Assembly: GCA_034620365.1 (NCBI GenBank)
Contig: JAQGEQ010000192.1
Coordinates: 2,723,001 to 2,787,000 of the forward strand
Length of the DNA: 64,000 nt
Direction: 5' to 3'
From: Pegea sp. RAD2-039
Lineage: Eukaryota > Chordata > Thaliacea > Salpida > Salpidae
Shown: piece after piece, positions 49,992-59,219 of the stretch
Position numbering within the stretch: the stretch's first letter is position 1
How the letters are laid out: every line of letters starts with the position of its first letter
Program-made: the position numbers and the translations under genes
Notes under the pieces: model-generated
Told to the model about the DNA's origin: nothing
The model's input: the letters and a program-made list of their open reading frames with translations, nothing else
Databases searched by the model: none

Positions 49992-51778
49992 TATCACAGA
50001 ATTCACAAATCCACTTCAAGTCAATATCTTCAAATACATTTCACAAATAAAAGTAACAATTTCTATTTATTTAAATTTGCTCCAAACAAGACTTACTTTA
50101 GGGAATTCCCTTATTGAGCTAAAAATTATTATTTTACTTAATACGTAATTTTTGAATTAGAAAAAGGAAAACTAAGAAATAACGTTAAAAGATAGTTTTA
50201 AGGTTGATAATTTACGTAAAATTAAAAAAAAACAGGTTTAGAATAAAATTTTTGGTTGCTTAAGCTAAAAACAATTTAGCTAGTATAGTTTGATTACACT
50301 TTCAACAGATTATGTTGAGTACTATTGGATATTATTTTGAATAAAACATAAATCTTATGTTGCAGATACTGGTGTGGTTTCATTTTTTACAGCTTACTAA
50401 AAAGTCTTTCACATGCTCAAACTTTCTTTATGATCTACAGCCTTATCAATAATTATACAATTAATCTGCAATTCTAAGTAATAATTTTTAATTCGAATTT
50501 AGCATTCTTTTATTTATTTACAAGCGGGTTCTTAAATTCTTTTAAAGATTAGAAATATGAGAAAAAAGAATATAAGAATATTGTTGTTCTTCTTCAAGGT
50601 TGTTTGCTGAATAATTAAACAAATCAAAGTCAAACAAAAGTCCTTGAGCTCACTGTTGTACTTCACACGAAATTAATACCATGATTGCAATTATTACAAA
50701 AGCTGGTACTCCAAAAGAGCATTCGTCTTTCATTTTCACAAAATTATATAAGAAACTATTTAATTATTAGATGAATATACTTTTGGTTCTTATAGTTCTA
50801 GTATTCTATAAGCAAAGCGACGAGATGGGCTAGCGGTACTTTGTATATCAACTGGCTACTGATCAATTGTGAGTGAATAATTCAAGATAATGTTTTAGAA
50901 GAAAATTATATAAATTTTTTATAAAATTAAATCTTTGAAACTAATGCTTTTTGTATTGTTATACTTTTATCTTCAATATTAGAAAATCTAAATAAACTGA
51001 CTAAATAAAGCTGACATGTTTCACAATTATAGTATGCTCAATTTATTCTTTTTTTCATGGATTTATAAAATAATGGTTTTAAATTAAATTTATATAAATT
51101 TATACAATCTTTTCAAGGATGTTTAAATGATTTTTATTTTTGAATAGCCTTAGCAATTTACTTCACATAAATTTTATTAAGTATACTATTTAATCACCCA
51201 AAATGTGAAGACTCCGTAATAGGAATTTTGAAATATTTAGTAACTACTGACAAATCGTAACAACTGACAGAAGAGATTAAAAAAAGAATTTTTGTTTTTT
51301 GTTTTTCTTACAAATTTTAAAACAATTGTGGCAAAAATTTAATATATTTTGTTAATTACCGTTAATTTGAATTCAGTATACAACTTGTAACTGTAGACAC
51401 TCAACTTAGCATAAAGAGAAAATATTTTTAAATTTTCTCAAAACTTAAATCATATGCTTCAAATCCATAGCTGTAGTTTTCTGTTTACTGAAAAGTTTTC
51501 ATTTTATTCTAGTATTGATTATAAGCTACTTGAATTACTTCCATTTCATATTTATTGAAAACAATTAAAAGCCTATTGATCAATATAAAACTTATATTTA
51601 TCTAATTTAATTTTTTTATGTTTATTTTTTTGTATTTTTTATCACTGTCATGTTGATATCTCCACAATTTAGCTTTTTAAATCTGTTAATATTATTAATA
51701 GTCAATACATATTGATATTTTTTTCTAAAATTATATATTTTTTAAGGTAGTAGAATACTTTTTAATCATTTTATAAAA
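49992..51778. other. Divergent intergenic region XPF/GNPAT
   Basis: About 1.8 kb between opposite-strand starts, AT-rich, without a supported gene. A TTTTTTAAG acceptor-like site lies at 51739-51747, thirty bases before the GNPAT ATG. Confidence 0.5.
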
Positions 51779-53818
51779 ATGGATTTATTGTATAAGAAAA
51801 AAGATTTGTGGTCTTCTGAAGAAAAATTAATTAATTTGTTGGATGGTATTAAAGATCATAAACTTGGACCTTTAAAGACAATCTTAAGGAGCTATAAACC
51901 AAAACGTTATAAAGACTCTTCACTTAAAGATTCTGATTCTGTTTGGAAAGCTGCATTAAAAAGTGAGAGAGTTCAAAGTATTCTAACTCAAATTTCTAAA
52001 GAAGAGAATAAAGATATAAAAAGTTTGAATGCATCAGCTACTAAAATATTACATGAGATGGCTTATACAGACCATATGACACTAGTTAGGTTGCTTGGGT
52101 TTGCCTTATTGAGTATTGCTAAAACAATTTATCCAGATGGTATTTTTGTCAATCAAGAAGCAATAGAACAGATAAAAAAGCTAATTGAACATTTACCTAT
52201 AGTGTTTATACCAAGCCATAGAAGTTATATGGATTTTTTGATATTTTCTATCATCTGTTTTTGTGTAGATTTACCTTTGCCAGCTATAGCATCAGGAATG
52301 GATTTTATGGGTATGAAATTATTAGGTGAAGTACTTAGATCAAGTGGTGCTTTTTTTATGCGGCGTTCATTTGGAACAGATCGATTATATTGGGCTTTAT
52401 TTACTGAATATGTTCATGCTATCATTGTAAATGGAGATAGAACTATGGAGTTTTTTATTGAAGGTACTAGAAGTCGAACTGGAAAAAGTTTGAACCCAAA
52501 ACTTGGACTTTTGTCAGTAATTGCTGAACCATATTTGAAAGGTCAACTTTATGATACAATTATTATCCCAGTTAGCATTTCATATGAACGAATTTTAGAG
52601 GAGACATTATATGCATATGAGTTACTTGGTGTTCCAAAACCTAAAGAGTCAACATCAGGTCTGTTAAATGCTGCTTCAATTTTGAATAAAAACTATGGAA
52701 GTATTCATGTGAAGTTTAATAAACCAATATCTCTCAGAAATCATTTTACTAAAATTGATAGAGTTGTCCATTCTTTAACACCTTGTCATTTACAACATTT
52801 GTCTATATTAGAACGAGAAGAATTAAACGTTTTATCATATAAGATTATAAAATCTCAGCAAAAAAATATGACTTTGACTCTTAGTCCTATAGTAGCGTTA
52901 CTTGTTAGTTTGAATGATAATAGTATAAGTCTAAAAAAACTTGTACAAGAAGTTCAATGGTTGAGATCTTTATGTGTTAACTGTAAGATTAACATCAAAT
53001 GGTCTAATAAAGGACTAGAAGATGGTCTTATTGAAATATTGCATAAGTTTACCCATTTGTTTACTATAAGAACATGTATGGATGATTTGGGTAACTTTAG
53101 TCATCGTCAAGTTGAGATTAATGAGCCTGATGTTAGTAGGAAAGATAACCTTGGAGCTAAAACTCAAGCTGTCAATTGTTTAATGTTAAATAATTATAAA
53201 AATCAAATTTTGGATGGGTTTGTTGGACCAGCACTTGTTGTTATGTCAATTGTAAAGCATTTTAAAGATTCAACTTCTGTTATATATTTGTCTGAAGTTA
53301 TTCAAGATTTTTCTTTTCTATGTAAATCTTTGAAAAATGATTTTATATTTATTCCTGGCAACATGGAAAATCTGTTTAATGACTCTATAAAGGTCTTATG
53401 TAATTGTTCTGTGATAACTGTAGATGAAAATAAGTTATCTGTCCAGGGGACTTCTGGGAAACTATTCAGATTTTTTGAAAAAACTTTTTCACCTTTTCTT
53501 TTGATTCAATTATTATTAGGTGAATATTTTCTGTCCTTTCCAGCATTTGTTCAACTTCAAGAAGTAAAGATTAGAATTCAAAACTGGATTTTAAACAATA
53601 TAACTTTAAAAACAAATTTCTTAAGCCTGCTTTCATTGGATTTGATATCTAATGCACTGCTAGCTTTGAATAATGTAGATGGATTAGTAATTTCAAAAGT
53701 TGGAAGAAAGAAATGGATGTTTGTGAATTTGAAGAAAATTGAAAATCATATGCTAAATCTTAGACAATTTGTAAGTCATAATGATTATTATAATCTTCAA
53801 GCTCATAGTAAACTTTAA
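51779..53818 (+). CDS. GNPAT: Dihydroxyacetone phosphate acyltransferase (peroxisomal)
   Basis: One uninterrupted 679-residue frame. GNPAT acylates dihydroxyacetone phosphate in the peroxisome, the first step of ether lipid (plasmalogen) synthesis. Acyltransferase motifs: PSHRSYMDF (H147, D152), SGAFFMRRSFG (189-199), FFIEGTRSRTGK (225-236) and IPVSISYE (263-270). The C-terminus is SKL, the canonical peroxisomal targeting signal 1. Length matches human GNPAT (680). The ATG at 51779 is the first in frame and gives an N-terminus of the right size. It is intronless, in contrast to most neighbours, and about 560 nt precede the next gene on the same strand. Confidence 0.95.
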   Translation: MDLLYKKKDLWSSEEKLINLLDGIKDHKLGPLKTILRSYKPKRYKDSSLKDSDSVWKAALKSERVQSILTQISKEENKDIKSLNASATKILHEMAYTDHMTLVRLLGFALLSIAKTIYPDGIFVNQEAIEQIKKLIEHLPIVFIPSHRSYMDFLIFSIICFCVDLPLPAIASGMDFMGMKLLGEVLRSSGAFFMRRSFGTDRLYWALFTEYVHAIIVNGDRTMEFFIEGTRSRTGKSLNPKLGLLSVIAEPYLKGQLYDTIIIPVSISYERILEETLYAYELLGVPKPKESTSGLLNAASILNKNYGSIHVKFNKPISLRNHFTKIDRVVHSLTPCHLQHLSILEREELNVLSYKIIKSQQKNMTLTLSPIVALLVSLNDNSISLKKLVQEVQWLRSLCVNCKINIKWSNKGLEDGLIEILHKFTHLFTIRTCMDDLGNFSHRQVEINEPDVSRKDNLGAKTQAVNCLMLNNYKNQILDGFVGPALVVMSIVKHFKDSTSVIYLSEVIQDFSFLCKSLKNDFIFIPGNMENLFNDSIKVLCNCSVITVDENKLSVQGTSGKLFRFFEKTFSPFLLIQLLLGEYFLSFPAFVQLQEVKIRIQNWILNNITLKTNFLSLLSLDLISNALLALNNVDGLVISKVGRKKWMFVNLKKIENHMLNLRQFVSHNDYYNLQAHSKL

Positions 53819-54378
53819 ACATTTTTTCAACATTTTTGTTGTATTGTGTTATTTCAAGCTTACCTATCTGTTGGTCTGTAGAATATTCTTGTACTTGGAT
53901 TTTTTGTTAATTATGCAAATAGTTTTAACATTATTGTACTTATTTTAAGTTTTCTATGCAACTATGATAAATTATATTCATTATTTAGATTTATTTTCTA
54001 TATATCTAGGAGCTCACAATTTTTTATCATCATTCTAATTTTTAGCTTTTATTATTTAGATTCAATTTTGGAGTATTTTTATAACTGTTATCTTTTATTT
54101 AATTTGAATAATCATAGATTCGATTAAATTTGTAAGATCAATTTTTTTTATAATCTAAGTACCTTTTAAAAACTAATTATTATTTTTTCAAATATCTTTT
54201 GATTATGTATATTTTTACACAGTAAGTATAACTAAAAATTTCTCTGATATTTTGTGCAATTTTTAGAATAATAATAATTGTTGATGTTTCTCTTTAATTT
54301 CAGACAATGCCTTTTAGAAAGTATTAGTAAAAACATAATAATATTTTTAGTAGTTTGTAAGTTTACTTTCAATCAAAA
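53819..54378. other. Short intergenic gap GNPAT-KATNIP
   Basis: AT-rich 560 nt with no coding signal. A good acceptor-like site, TTTAATTTCAG, ends at 54303. The next ATG (54307) opens a very short frame ending at 54327, and the KATNIP ATG follows at 54379. Confidence 0.5.
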
Positions 54379-57138
54379 ATGAATCTAGCAAATAAAACAT
54401 CAGTTAAAAAATATAAACAAATCTCATCAAAAAATCTTGAAATGAATGATAAGCATAAAAGTTCAACTTACAATGCATTTGAAAAACATGATAGATTTCT
54501 GATTGCAATGGATAAATTGAACCGTTTGAAACTATCTAAAAGTCAAAAAGATGATGAATTAGAGAAAAAAGAAAAAGGTTTTACAGTTTATGTTAATGGT
54601 GCTAATGCATTGTCTAAAAAAGAATTTATTCCAAAACATAGTCATACTACAAACAAACAATGTTTTACTCCAAGAAATTTAAAGACTGCTTTTCAGAACT
54701 CTTCAATTGAAGAAAGTGGTTTACTCAACAGAGCAAAGTCTGCTCCTGGGAGAAGAAGGAAGTACTGGGGTCAAGGTTCAATTGAAATTAGGGAGTCTTC
54801 TGGAACTATTCATAAACTTTCAATGCCTGTGAATGATTATAGTGAAGATTTTGAAATTGATTCAGATGAAGATAGTATCGAAGAATTGATCTATGAATAT
54901 AGTGATGATGATTATTCAAGTATTTCAGATGATGTTTCGTCTAATAATTCTTCTGTTAAAGAAATCTATGAAAGAAAATTAGATGCTTTACATTTACAAT
55001 ATGATAAAAATTTAACTTTTATTCCAAAATTTCCTCTTTCAAAATCAAAAAGTTTTAGTACCAACGATTTAAGCTTTAAAAAAAGTAATCAAGTTGCCTC
55101 ATTCAAGCCTCAACGTGTTTGCAATCCAGTTCCAACACCTTCTAGCTTGCCTAAAACAGATAAAAAATTCCAGAAAACTTTAGATTCATTGAATTATTTC
55201 AACAGATCTCAATTAGGAAGACTTTCTAATAATATTCCAAACCATTACATGGATCAACAACTTCTTGAGATGAAGAACAAAGAATCAGTGAACAAAGATG
55301 ATGATAAAATCAAGTCAAAAACTGAACACACTAACGATCTTACTATACCAATGTTACCGGTTGGCACTCGTTTAGTTTTCAACGTCCACTCCACATGGGG
55401 TGATCTCTACTATGTCGGATTGAACGGGATCGAGATATTCACTAAAGATGGCTCTTCAGCTGAAATACTGGACATAAATGCAGATCCTCCTGATATCAAC
55501 ATCTTGGATGAGTACTCGAATGATCCTCGAACGTTTACAAATCTCATAAATGGAATCAACCAAACATGTGATGATGTGAACATGTGGCTAGTACCTTACA
55601 CATCTGGTAAACCACATCTTGTCTACATCACTTTATGTAGACCAACTACAATTGCTATGATACGAATTTGGAATTATAATAAATCTAGAATCCATTCCCA
55701 AAGAGGAGCGCGAGAGATCAGCATCCATTTAGATGAAGTGATGATCTTTTCCGGAGAGATTTGTAAAGCAAATGGAACAGTAACAGAAGATATGAACGAT
55801 TTTGGAGATAATATCTTGTTCACAGTAGATGAAGATATTTTGCAAAATATTTCTGATAATGATCCATTTTTCAAAGATAAAACTTCTACTTATGAATACA
55901 ATGACACTTTCAGTCCATATGAGCGACCTTCAACCGGTAAAAGCCAGCAGTCGGTTTGTCAACGACCTTTTACAGCTACTAATGTGTCGTCATCCCTAAT
56001 AAGTCGAATTTACTGCACGAAATGTATCGAACTTCGTTTATTTTCAAGCTGGAATCGATCTAATCAGATCGGTTTAACTGGTATCATTGCTCTAAATGAA
56101 AATTCCAATCCTGTTACAACATCTTGTACAATTGAAAGTTCATCAACAGACTCTTCTTCAAATCCAGATCTTTTAATAAACGACAGAAACATCACAACTG
56201 ATCATAATCAAATGTGTTTGTTGTGTTTACCACCAAAAGCTCAATTCGTATCTTTAAAAATCACTTTTGTTCAAGCAATACAGTTGTCAGGGTTACGTAT
56301 TTACAACTATAATGCCACTTATGAAGACACTTATCTTGGAGCCAAAGAGATTGAAATCTATCTAGACGGTAGAAAGCCCCAAGAATTTTCGAAACGACAA
56401 ATCTTGAGAAGAGCTCCTGGTAATGTTCATTACGATTACGCTCAAGATTTAATGATTGGTTCCATGGAACCGACAACAAATCAACCTAACCTAAAATATA
56501 TTTCTTTATCTGACGATAGAGTAGACTTACCTAGAGGGTTTGTGTTCAAGTTGGAGCTTTTAGATACGTGGGGAGATAACTACTACATCGGTTTAAATGG
56601 CATCGAACTATTTGATCAACTTGGAAAGCTAATTAAATTAAGTGATAAAGAAGTGACTGCTTTTCCTTCAAGCGTCAATATATTAGGTCCTTCAGTTGCA
56701 GACGCAAGGACCCCAGATAAACTTGTAGATGGAGTCAACAACTGTAATAGTGGGCAGCATTGTTGGCTTGCCCCGTTTTTACCTGGACAAATCAACTTTG
56801 TGTACATTGTATTTGATCGGCCTGTTACAGTTTCAACTGTACATATTTGGAATTACAGTAAGTCACCTTTAAGAGGTGCTAAAAATTTCACTTTATTTCT
56901 CGATGATTTGCTTATATGTAACGGTACCTTGTCATGTGCTGATAACCAGCAACCCAATATGATTATACTGGGTCAAAAACCTTTGGAGATGGACTACAAC
57001 GAACCTATGCGATTTACTAACGTTCAAAGTAATTTAACAAATAAACAGATGAAACAACAAGAAAGATATCAAATAGATCAATCTCATAGACCTCTTACAT
57101 CCATACCAAACGATAATTCTTACTTATTTAGGAAATAA
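54379..57138 (+). CDS. KATNIP: Katanin-interacting protein homologue
   Basis: One uninterrupted 919-residue frame. The first 330 residues are polar, with acidic Ser/Asp tracts (EDFEIDSDEDSIEEL) and a basic KSAPGRRRK patch. From about 330 there are three copies of the KATNIP (DUF4457) beta-sandwich repeat. Copy 1: FNVHSTWGDLYYVGLNGIEI (about 335) through VYITLCRPTTIAMIRIWNYN. Copy 2, divergent: ELRLFSSWNRSNQIGLTGI (about 551). Copy 3: LELLDTWGDNYYIGLNGIEL (about 724) through FVYIVFDRPVTVSTVHIWNY. KATNIP binds katanin at the ciliary base and microtubules and is a Joubert syndrome gene in humans. Human KATNIP is about 1618 residues; this form is shorter, chiefly in the N-terminal and inter-repeat parts. 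It is intronless. Confidence 0.9.
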   Translation: MNLANKTSVKKYKQISSKNLEMNDKHKSSTYNAFEKHDRFLIAMDKLNRLKLSKSQKDDELEKKEKGFTVYVNGANALSKKEFIPKHSHTTNKQCFTPRNLKTAFQNSSIEESGLLNRAKSAPGRRRKYWGQGSIEIRESSGTIHKLSMPVNDYSEDFEIDSDEDSIEELIYEYSDDDYSSISDDVSSNNSSVKEIYERKLDALHLQYDKNLTFIPKFPLSKSKSFSTNDLSFKKSNQVASFKPQRVCNPVPTPSSLPKTDKKFQKTLDSLNYFNRSQLGRLSNNIPNHYMDQQLLEMKNKESVNKDDDKIKSKTEHTNDLTIPMLPVGTRLVFNVHSTWGDLYYVGLNGIEIFTKDGSSAEILDINADPPDINILDEYSNDPRTFTNLINGINQTCDDVNMWLVPYTSGKPHLVYITLCRPTTIAMIRIWNYNKSRIHSQRGAREISIHLDEVMIFSGEICKANGTVTEDMNDFGDNILFTVDEDILQNISDNDPFFKDKTSTYEYNDTFSPYERPSTGKSQQSVCQRPFTATNVSSSLISRIYCTKCIELRLFSSWNRSNQIGLTGIIALNENSNPVTTSCTIESSSTDSSSNPDLLINDRNITTDHNQMCLLCLPPKAQFVSLKITFVQAIQLSGLRIYNYNATYEDTYLGAKEIEIYLDGRKPQEFSKRQILRRAPGNVHYDYAQDLMIGSMEPTTNQPNLKYISLSDDRVDLPRGFVFKLELLDTWGDNYYIGLNGIELFDQLGKLIKLSDKEVTAFPSSVNILGPSVADARTPDKLVDGVNNCNSGQHCWLAPFLPGQINFVYIVFDRPVTVSTVHIWNYSKSPLRGAKNFTLFLDDLLICNGTLSCADNQQPNMIILGQKPLEMDYNEPMRFTNVQSNLTNKQMKQQERYQIDQSHRPLTSIPNDNSYLFRK

Positions 57139-57684
57139 TTTTATCATCAGATATCAGTTTTAAAGCTAGAAGTTTGTTGACTGAAATGTGTTTTAGATTA
57201 TCAAACAAATGCTTTTTGTTGACATTTCGTTCAAATGGTTTTTATGGAGGCTATTTGTTTAAAACATCTTTAAAGAGCTTACCAGAGGTTTTATAATTGA
57301 TACTTTTTTAAGCTATCTCATATACATTCTCGTTTTTAGGTGTTTTCAAAATACAAAGTTTTTTTTTGTATACAATATAAATTTACTAACAAATTTACTT
57401 ATTATTCTATAATTACAAAAATAGCTTTGACAAAATATCACAAAAATATTTCGATTATTTTTAATATTTAAAACTGTTTTTAAATAATTTTTTTTTATTT
57501 TGCTGGTTTCTAAAAAGATAGATTGTAGACTTTAAATATTTTGAAGCAAATTTTATGTTTGTAAACTTTCAACAAGTTTTTATAATTTGAGGTGATTGTT
57601 GTTTTGTAAGTATCTTTTTGAAACTGATCTTTTTACAAATCGCATATAAATATTTTTATAAAAATTAATTATTTGCGTTTTTAG
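57139..57684. other. Short intergenic gap with acceptor-like site at the next ATG
   Basis: About 546 nt, AT-rich. The run TTTGCGTTTTTAG ends at 57684, directly against the LINS1-like ATG. That is the pattern of a cis- or trans-splice acceptor in a leader. No coding signal. Confidence 0.5.
57668..57684 (+). promoter_or_regulatory. Splice-acceptor-like site abutting the LINS1-like ATG
   Basis: A T-rich run ending in TTTTTAG directly before ATGGAC. An acceptor flush against the start codon with no upstream exon in sight suggests spliced-leader addition or a noncoding first exon. Similar but more distant sites precede GNPAT (51747), KATNIP (54303), spastin (11953) and CWC25 (minus strand, about 19402). 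Confidence 0.35.
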
Positions 57685-59219
57685 ATGGACTTAGTAATGA
57701 TAAAGTTAAACAAGTATGTTAATGATGATAATCTAAAAAAGGTTGAAACAAAACTATTATATCAAGAAAAACTTCAGACAAAAGAAAAATTAGAAACTTT
57801 AGATAAGGTTTTGAATATTTTTTCTTTATTAGTAACAAATATTGACAAAGTTGTAGACGACTGGCAACTAACTTCAATATTTCTTTCATCTCTTAATTAT
57901 ATCAAACTTTTAATCAATACAAAAAATTTAGAAGCAATTAATTTACCATTTAAGTTGGAAATATTCATCTCAATTTTACGACCATGTAAACAACATTTGA
58001 TTGTTCAAAGTTTATCATCAATATTCTCAGCTGCCATAAAAAATCTTACAGTTGAAACATTAACTGAAGTCCTAGACAGAGTATCATCTGAAACTTTTCA
58101 GACTTCTACCCAAGTACACAATATTCTTAATTTATCTCTATTCATTTTAACTGATAAACCAGCTAAAGATCACAAGGAAACCATTTTACAATTTTCTAAA
58201 ACAGTCTTAAAAAAAAGTCTCTGTAGAAATTGGGATGAACAAAATATTTTCTGCTCACAGCTTAATGTTTTAAAAAATATTTCAGATCAAAATTCAAGTC
58301 TTTTTTCTGATGATTTTATTTCTTCTTTTCTATTTCCAAAGTTTGAACTTATTTTAAATCAAACTAAAACAAGATGGTTGTATTTAGTAGTTTGAAATCT
58401 TGTATACCTTCTATGATAGAATCTATTCATCGTGAAAATTTATCAAGCTTGTTTATTGAGTGTTTATATCAACACTTAAATAAAGTTTGTAGTTTGATTG
58501 TGGAAAAACCCAAGTCTGCTTGCTTTATAGGAAGATTTCAATCTTTTGAGCATCCAGATCAATTGATCAAGCAAGAACTTCATCATCTACTCATTTGCAA
58601 TCTTCGAGCTACTTTGATATGTTGCAAAAGTAGCTCTTGTGATTTTCAAAAAGACATCTTAGAAAAGAGCAAAGTAAATTGTATGCAATTGCTACAATGT
58701 GAGAAATTTAAAGATGAGAACCCTGAAGATTTGTTGATATCTCTGGTCATTGAGGAAGATGATGTCTTGGTTGAAGTTTTGCTTTTACATTTATTGATAA
58801 CTCAATACAGCAGGTAACAGATTTCTTTATTAAAATTTTTATCAGATTTCATTAAAAACTTTTTTTTTAGAAAGAATCAAATTCATTTTTATCTTTCTCA
58901 AAATGTCTTGTTTTTGGAGTTCATTCATCATTTGCAATTTGATTCTTCTTTAATTTTAGATTTGATGTTATCCAATGAAACAGATACGCTATCCTATGTC
59001 CTCAGGTTTGTCAAGGAGTCTCTTATTTATCCATCTGAACTTAAAGCTGCTTGCTTAAGTTATGAGAGTAAATACAACAAACAAAATGCTTTTTTTCAAC
59101 TTAAAAATTTAGTTCATCGTCTGAAAACTTCAGTAGAAACTTTGCATACAAATAATTTGGTTCCTTTTAACCCACAACCTTTAATTCGAAATTTTGATAG
59201 ATTTGTAAATTCTTTATAA
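57685..59219 (+). CDS. LINS1: Lines homologue (LINS1-like)
   Basis: Three exons: 57685-58340, 58388-58813, 58871-59219, giving 476 residues with phases closing. The two long overlapping frames at 58374-58395 are reconciled by a 47-nt GT-AG intron (58341-58387), not by a frameshift; intron 2 is 57 nt. The protein is a Leu-rich helical-repeat type without signal peptide or membrane segment. The C-terminus has the Lines pattern: LFLEFIHHLQFDSSLILDLM then DTLSYVLRFVKESL, and finally LVPFNPQPLIRNFDRF, comparable to the FPYNPxxLLRRL end of LINS1. Drosophila Lines regulates segment polarity and Wg signalling; human LINS1 is linked to cognitive disorder. Human LINS1 is about 757 residues, so this is shorter. 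The assignment rests on the C-terminal third. Confidence 0.6.

Noticed and set aside
55674..56807. Minus-strand frames of 63-72 codons
   Set aside because: Complements of the KATNIP coding frame.
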